Shown one piece after another: positions 4,792 to 7,788 of a stretch of 7,788 bases of DNA; position 1 is the stretch's first letter, and each line of letters begins with the position of its first letter. The notes beneath the pieces were generated by a model that did no database searches, had not been told where the DNA came from, and saw only the letters and a list, made by a program, of their open reading frames with translations. The position numbers were made by a program, and so were the translations under genes. The stretch is from a bacterium. Lineage in GTDB: Bacteria; AUK180; JAQVHJ01. Where the stretch lies: the NCBI GenBank assembly GCA_028696285.1, contig JAQVHJ010000100.1, positions 1 to 7,788 of the forward strand, given 5' to 3'.

Positions 4792-5625
4792 ATGGGAAAT
4801 TTCATTAAAACGTTTTTACTCTTAGGAGTTCTTACTTTTATAATGGTTGTTGCAGGATATTACTTCGGGGGAACGACCGGAATGGGAATAATGCTGCTAT
4901 TCACTATCCTTTTCAATCTCGGTTCCTACTGGTTTTCTGATAAAATAATTTTAATGACATATAAAGCGCAGGAGGTTGACCCTGTATCCATGCCCAGGTT
5001 ACATGCGATTGTTGAAGAGTTATCACGCAATGCCGGGATACCCAAGCCCAGGATTTTTATCACACCGCAGAAAGCGCCCAATGCCTTCGCGACCGGGAGA
5101 AGTCCATCAAAGGGCATAGTTGCCTTGACCCGGGGTTTAATGGAGACCCTGAATGAGAATGAGCTCAAAGGAGTAATCGCGCATGAATTAGCACATATAA
5201 AGCATTGGGACATGCTCATACACATGATTGCTGCGACATTAGCCGGAATGATCTCAGCGATTGCCTACATAGCCCGTTGGGGTTTAATCTTTGCCGGCGG
5301 CAGGAAGCGTGGATTAGGAACAATAGTCGGCTGGCTTTTATTAACCATACTTGCTCCGATAGTAGCAATGCTTATACAATTAGCGATTTCCCGGTCAAGG
5401 GAATATGCAGCTGATGACCGGAGCGCAAAGATCACGAATAATCCGTTATATCTTGCAAGCGCTCTTGAAAAGATCTCAGGATATTCACAAGCGGATTTAA
5501 GTACTGCGCGGAATACTGCGCATTTTTTCATAGCGAGCCCGTTGAAGAATAACTTTTTCGGTAATTTATTCAGAACGCATCCCCCGATTGAAGAGAGGAT
5601 CAGGAGGTTGCGGGAGAAGCATTAA
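4792..5625 (+). CDS. htpX: Membrane zinc metalloprotease HtpX (M48B)
   Basis: Integral membrane protease that cleaves misfolded or damaged membrane proteins, in E. coli alongside FtsH. Hydrophobic segments at about 7-26 and 31-49 precede the catalytic region. The zinc motif HELAH is at 131-135 within VIAHELAHIKHWD. Two further hydrophobic segments lie at about 142-162 and 177-199. The third zinc ligand is Glu204 in RSREYAAD (201-208). A C-terminal THPP (262-265) followed by EERIRRLR is typical of the family. The 277-residue length is close to the usual 280-300. The start has AGGGTG (4781-4786) at five nt. It sits 58 bp after dnaK and 31 bp before dnaJ, so it is an operon member. Placement of htpX between dnaK and dnaJ is unusual and suggests co-induction of the membrane and cytosolic damage responses. 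Confidence 0.95.
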   Translation: MGNFIKTFLLLGVLTFIMVVAGYYFGGTTGMGIMLLFTILFNLGSYWFSDKIILMTYKAQEVDPVSMPRLHAIVEELSRNAGIPKPRIFITPQKAPNAFATGRSPSKGIVALTRGLMETLNENELKGVIAHELAHIKHWDMLIHMIAATLAGMISAIAYIARWGLIFAGGRKRGLGTIVGWLLLTILAPIVAMLIQLAISRSREYAADDRSAKITNNPLYLASALEKISGYSQADLSTARNTAHFFIASPLKNNFFGNLFRTHPPIEERIRRLREKH

Positions 5626-5656
5626 GCATTAGAAATATTTTAATTTTGGTGATGGT

Positions 5657-6778
5657 ATGTCATTCAAAGACTTTTATAAAATCTTAAATGTCCAGGAAAA
5701 TTCATCAATAGATGAGATCAAGAAACAATACCGTAAATTAGTTCGGAAATATCATCCTGATAAGAATCCCGGGAATAAGCAGGCGGAAGAGAAGTTCAAG
5801 GAGATCAATGAAGCGTATGAGACTCTTTCCAACCCTAATAAGCGCCAGCAATATGACACCATACGAAAATACGGTTCCCGATTCAATTACCAGGGTGGAA
5901 CTCCCGGCGGCGGCCAGGGATATACCGACGTTAACATTGAAGATATTTTAAAAAATTTTTCTAAGAAAGGCCGAAGGAAATCTTCGCGGGATTCCGACTC
6001 ATTCAATGATATCTTCTCACAATTTTTTGATTTCAATGATATCTCCTCGTCTGACATGAAGATACCCAAGAAAGGTAAGGATCTATTAACTTCCATCACT
6101 ATCCCTTTTGAAACTGCGGTTAAAGGCGGTTTTCAATATTTAACCATTGAATCCGAAAATATTTGTGAACGCTGCACCGGTTCCGGGGCTGAGCCCGGTT
6201 CCGGGAGTGTTACCTGTCCCAAGTGCCAAGGCCGGGGAACAATCTCAGTTAACCAGGGATTATTCGCAACAAGTTATGTCTGTCCTGAATGCCAGGGGAA
6301 AGGTAGTATAATCAAAAACCCCTGCAAGAAATGTCATGGTTCCGGTCATGTTGAATCACCAAAAACAATAAAAGTAACCATTCCCAAGGGGATAGACAAC
6401 AACAGCAAGATCCGTCTTCGGGGTAAGGGTGGTCCCGGGATAAACGGCGGTCCTGCCGGAGACCTGATAATAATTATAAACATTCAACCCCATTCAACAT
6501 ATAAAAGAGACGGGTTAGATATCGAAGTTGAGACATCCATATCTCTGACCGATGCTCTTTTAGGGACTGAGATAACAGTCCCGACGATGGACGGGAAAGT
6601 AAAATTAAAGATACCCCCGGGAACTCAACCGAATTCCAAACTCAGGTTGCGAGGCAAGGGGATCCCTTATGAAAATGAGAGGGGCGATCTTTTTATCAAG
6701 GTTCTTGTAAAGTTCCCTTCAAAATTGACAGACAATCAGAAAAAATTAATAAAACAATTAAAGGATTCAGGAATTTAG
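5657..6778 (+). CDS. dnaJ: Co-chaperone DnaJ (Hsp40, class A)
   Basis: Stimulates the DnaK ATPase and delivers unfolded clients. The J domain (about 4-72) starts DFYKILNV and has the HPD motif at 33-35. A Gly-poor linker (73-140) follows, with GGTPGGGQG as its only Gly run and two helix-like segments, NIEDILKNF (93-101) and FNDIFSQFF (116-124), recalling the DIF motifs of DnaJ. The zinc-binding domain has all four CxxCxGxG repeats, at Cys170/173, 187/190, 209/212 and 223/226. Two beta-sandwich substrate domains (about 235-355) carry the paired RLRGKG repeats at 253-258 and 331-336. The length of 373 is normal for DnaJ. The start at 5657 has a weak GGTGAT five nt upstream; an out-of-frame ATG at 5652 competes. 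It is 31 bp downstream of htpX and presumably co-transcribed. Confidence 0.96.
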   Translation: MSFKDFYKILNVQENSSIDEIKKQYRKLVRKYHPDKNPGNKQAEEKFKEINEAYETLSNPNKRQQYDTIRKYGSRFNYQGGTPGGGQGYTDVNIEDILKNFSKKGRRKSSRDSDSFNDIFSQFFDFNDISSSDMKIPKKGKDLLTSITIPFETAVKGGFQYLTIESENICERCTGSGAEPGSGSVTCPKCQGRGTISVNQGLFATSYVCPECQGKGSIIKNPCKKCHGSGHVESPKTIKVTIPKGIDNNSKIRLRGKGGPGINGGPAGDLIIIINIQPHSTYKRDGLDIEVETSISLTDALLGTEITVPTMDGKVKLKIPPGTQPNSKLRLRGKGIPYENERGDLFIKVLVKFPSKLTDNQKKLIKQLKDSGI

Positions 6779-6798
6779 ATATACTGGAGGAATGAAAT

Positions 6799-7788
6799 AT
6801 GATTAATGATCTTGAGCAATTATTATCTGACAGAGGCAAGGAAGCGCTGGTATCCTCGATAGACGAAGCGAGGAGATTAGGAAATAAATTCATCGGTTCA
6901 GAACATTTACTATTAGGAATAACGCGTGACCGTGATTCAATCCCGTTTAAAGTGCTTACAGAACTGGGAATGAGTTATGATAATCTTCGGAATGATATCG
7001 AGAAGTATTTACGGGAAAAGAATGCAGGATCAGAATATTCCGACAGTACCGGGTTTGATTATACCCCCGGCGCGCGGACAGTTCTGGGCAAGGCTGTCGA
7101 AGAAGTTTATCTTCTAAACGGAAATTTTTTAGGTCCCGAGCATTTGTTTATAGGAATATTAAAGACCGATGACTGCGTGGCCTACAAAATACTTTCGAAG
7201 ATGGGCCGGAATCCGTCCAATCTTCTGAACAGGGTTTATGACCTGATGAAGGTTCCGGAAGAGAAGAGGATAACGACCGATACAGAAGCCAGGAAGAATT
7301 TACTAATGCGTTTCGGGAAGAACTTAACCGACCTTGCCCTCCAGCAGAAATTAGATCCTGTAATAGGGAGAGATGAAGAGATCCGCAGAACCATCCAGGT
7401 ATTATCCAGGAGAACAAAGAATAATCCCGTACTAATCGGTTCGCCCGGTGTGGGGAAGACAGCGATAGTAGAAGGACTCGCCCAGAGAATTGCATTAGGT
7501 GATGTTCCCGAGAGTTTGAAGGAGAAGATGGTATTTTCTTTGGACATGGGGTCATTAATCGCGGGTAGTAAATACCGCGGTGAGTTTGAAGAGAGGCTGA
7601 AGAAGATCCTTGAAGAAATAGTTAAAGATAAAAATATAATATTATTCATAGATGAGATGCATACATTGGTTGGAGCAGGGGCATCGGAAGGTTCGGTTGA
7701 CGCGTCCAACATGATCAAGCCGTTTCTTGCCCGGGGTGAAATGCAGGTGATCGGCGCAACTACCCTGGATGAATACAGGAAATATATT
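6799..7788 (+). CDS. clpC: ClpC-type AAA+ unfoldase, N-terminal 330 residues (runs off the window)
   Basis: Hexameric ATP-dependent unfoldase that feeds ClpP or remodels aggregates. ATG at 6799 has TGGAGG (6785-6790) eight nt upstream; an earlier ATG at 6792 stops after four codons. The Clp N domain has its two repeats, about 12-60 (RRLGNKFIGSEHLLLG) and 88-150 (LGPEHLFIGILK). The first AAA+ module follows, with GKNLTDLALQQKLDPVIGRD (172-191), Walker A GSPGVGKT (214-221), pore loop SKYRGEFEER (257-266), Walker B ILFIDE (281-286) and IGATTLDEYR (318-327). DASNMIKPFLARGE (301-314) matches ClpC (DASN) better than ClpB (DAGN). The middle domain and second ATPase lie beyond the window, so ClpC versus ClpB rests on the N domain and this motif. 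The gap to dnaJ is 20 bp, so it is the same operon. Confidence 0.88.
   Translation, partial: MINDLEQLLSDRGKEALVSSIDEARRLGNKFIGSEHLLLGITRDRDSIPFKVLTELGMSYDNLRNDIEKYLREKNAGSEYSDSTGFDYTPGARTVLGKAVEEVYLLNGNFLGPEHLFIGILKTDDCVAYKILSKMGRNPSNLLNRVYDLMKVPEEKRITTDTEARKNLLMRFGKNLTDLALQQKLDPVIGRDEEIRRTIQVLSRRTKNNPVLIGSPGVGKTAIVEGLAQRIALGDVPESLKEKMVFSLDMGSLIAGSKYRGEFEERLKKILEEIVKDKNIILFIDEMHTLVGAGASEGSVDASNMIKPFLARGEMQVIGATTLDEYRKYI

Overview
The window is one end of a protein-quality-control operon of an uncultivated, probably diderm bacterium, preceded by about 2 kb of gene-free, repeat-rich DNA. The DnaK carries the extra segment after the first ATPase subdomain that is typical of diderm DnaK. The moderate GC, heavy use of TTA for Leu and AGG/AGA for Arg, and degenerate CACGGAG / CGCAGAAGG repeats suggest a candidate-phylum genome such as WOR-3 (Stahlbacteria). 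That placement is a low-confidence guess, since no rRNA or other phylogenetic marker is present.

Positions 1-1950 hold no credible gene. They hold a mosaic of degenerate direct repeats, short hairpins of REP type, and small inverted-repeat elements nested inside one another. Most notable are a 213-bp element (1051-1263) whose arms fold into a four-way junction, a Y-shaped inverted repeat (1457-1620) interrupted by a 31-nt mini-insert flanked by a 6-bp duplication, a second copy of that mini-insert at 1895-1925, and three copies of a 68-nt insert with a TCCCGAT/ATCGGGA hairpin.

Positions 1990-2256 are the control region. A perfect 11-bp inverted repeat, CAATATGATAC-N5-GTATCATATTG, overlaps the -35 of a good sigma70-type promoter and has a near-identical half-site 31 bp upstream. 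It does not match CIRCE (HrcA), HAIR (HspR) or CtsR boxes. A 44-codon upstream ORF with its own Shine-Dalgarno sequence ends 2 nt before the hsp20 start.

Positions 2257-7788 encode, all on the + strand and closely spaced, Hsp20, DnaK, the membrane protease HtpX, DnaJ and a ClpC-type AAA+ unfoldase cut off by the window end. A strong intrinsic terminator lies between hsp20 and dnaK. A 14-bp GAAA-capped hairpin without a U-tract lies between dnaK and htpX. Together the genes cover holding (Hsp20), refolding (DnaK/DnaJ), unfolding or degradation (ClpC) and removal of damaged membrane proteins (HtpX). The operator, leader ORF, terminator and hairpin offer ways to set the ratio of the products. 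GrpE, HrcA and ClpP are not in the window.
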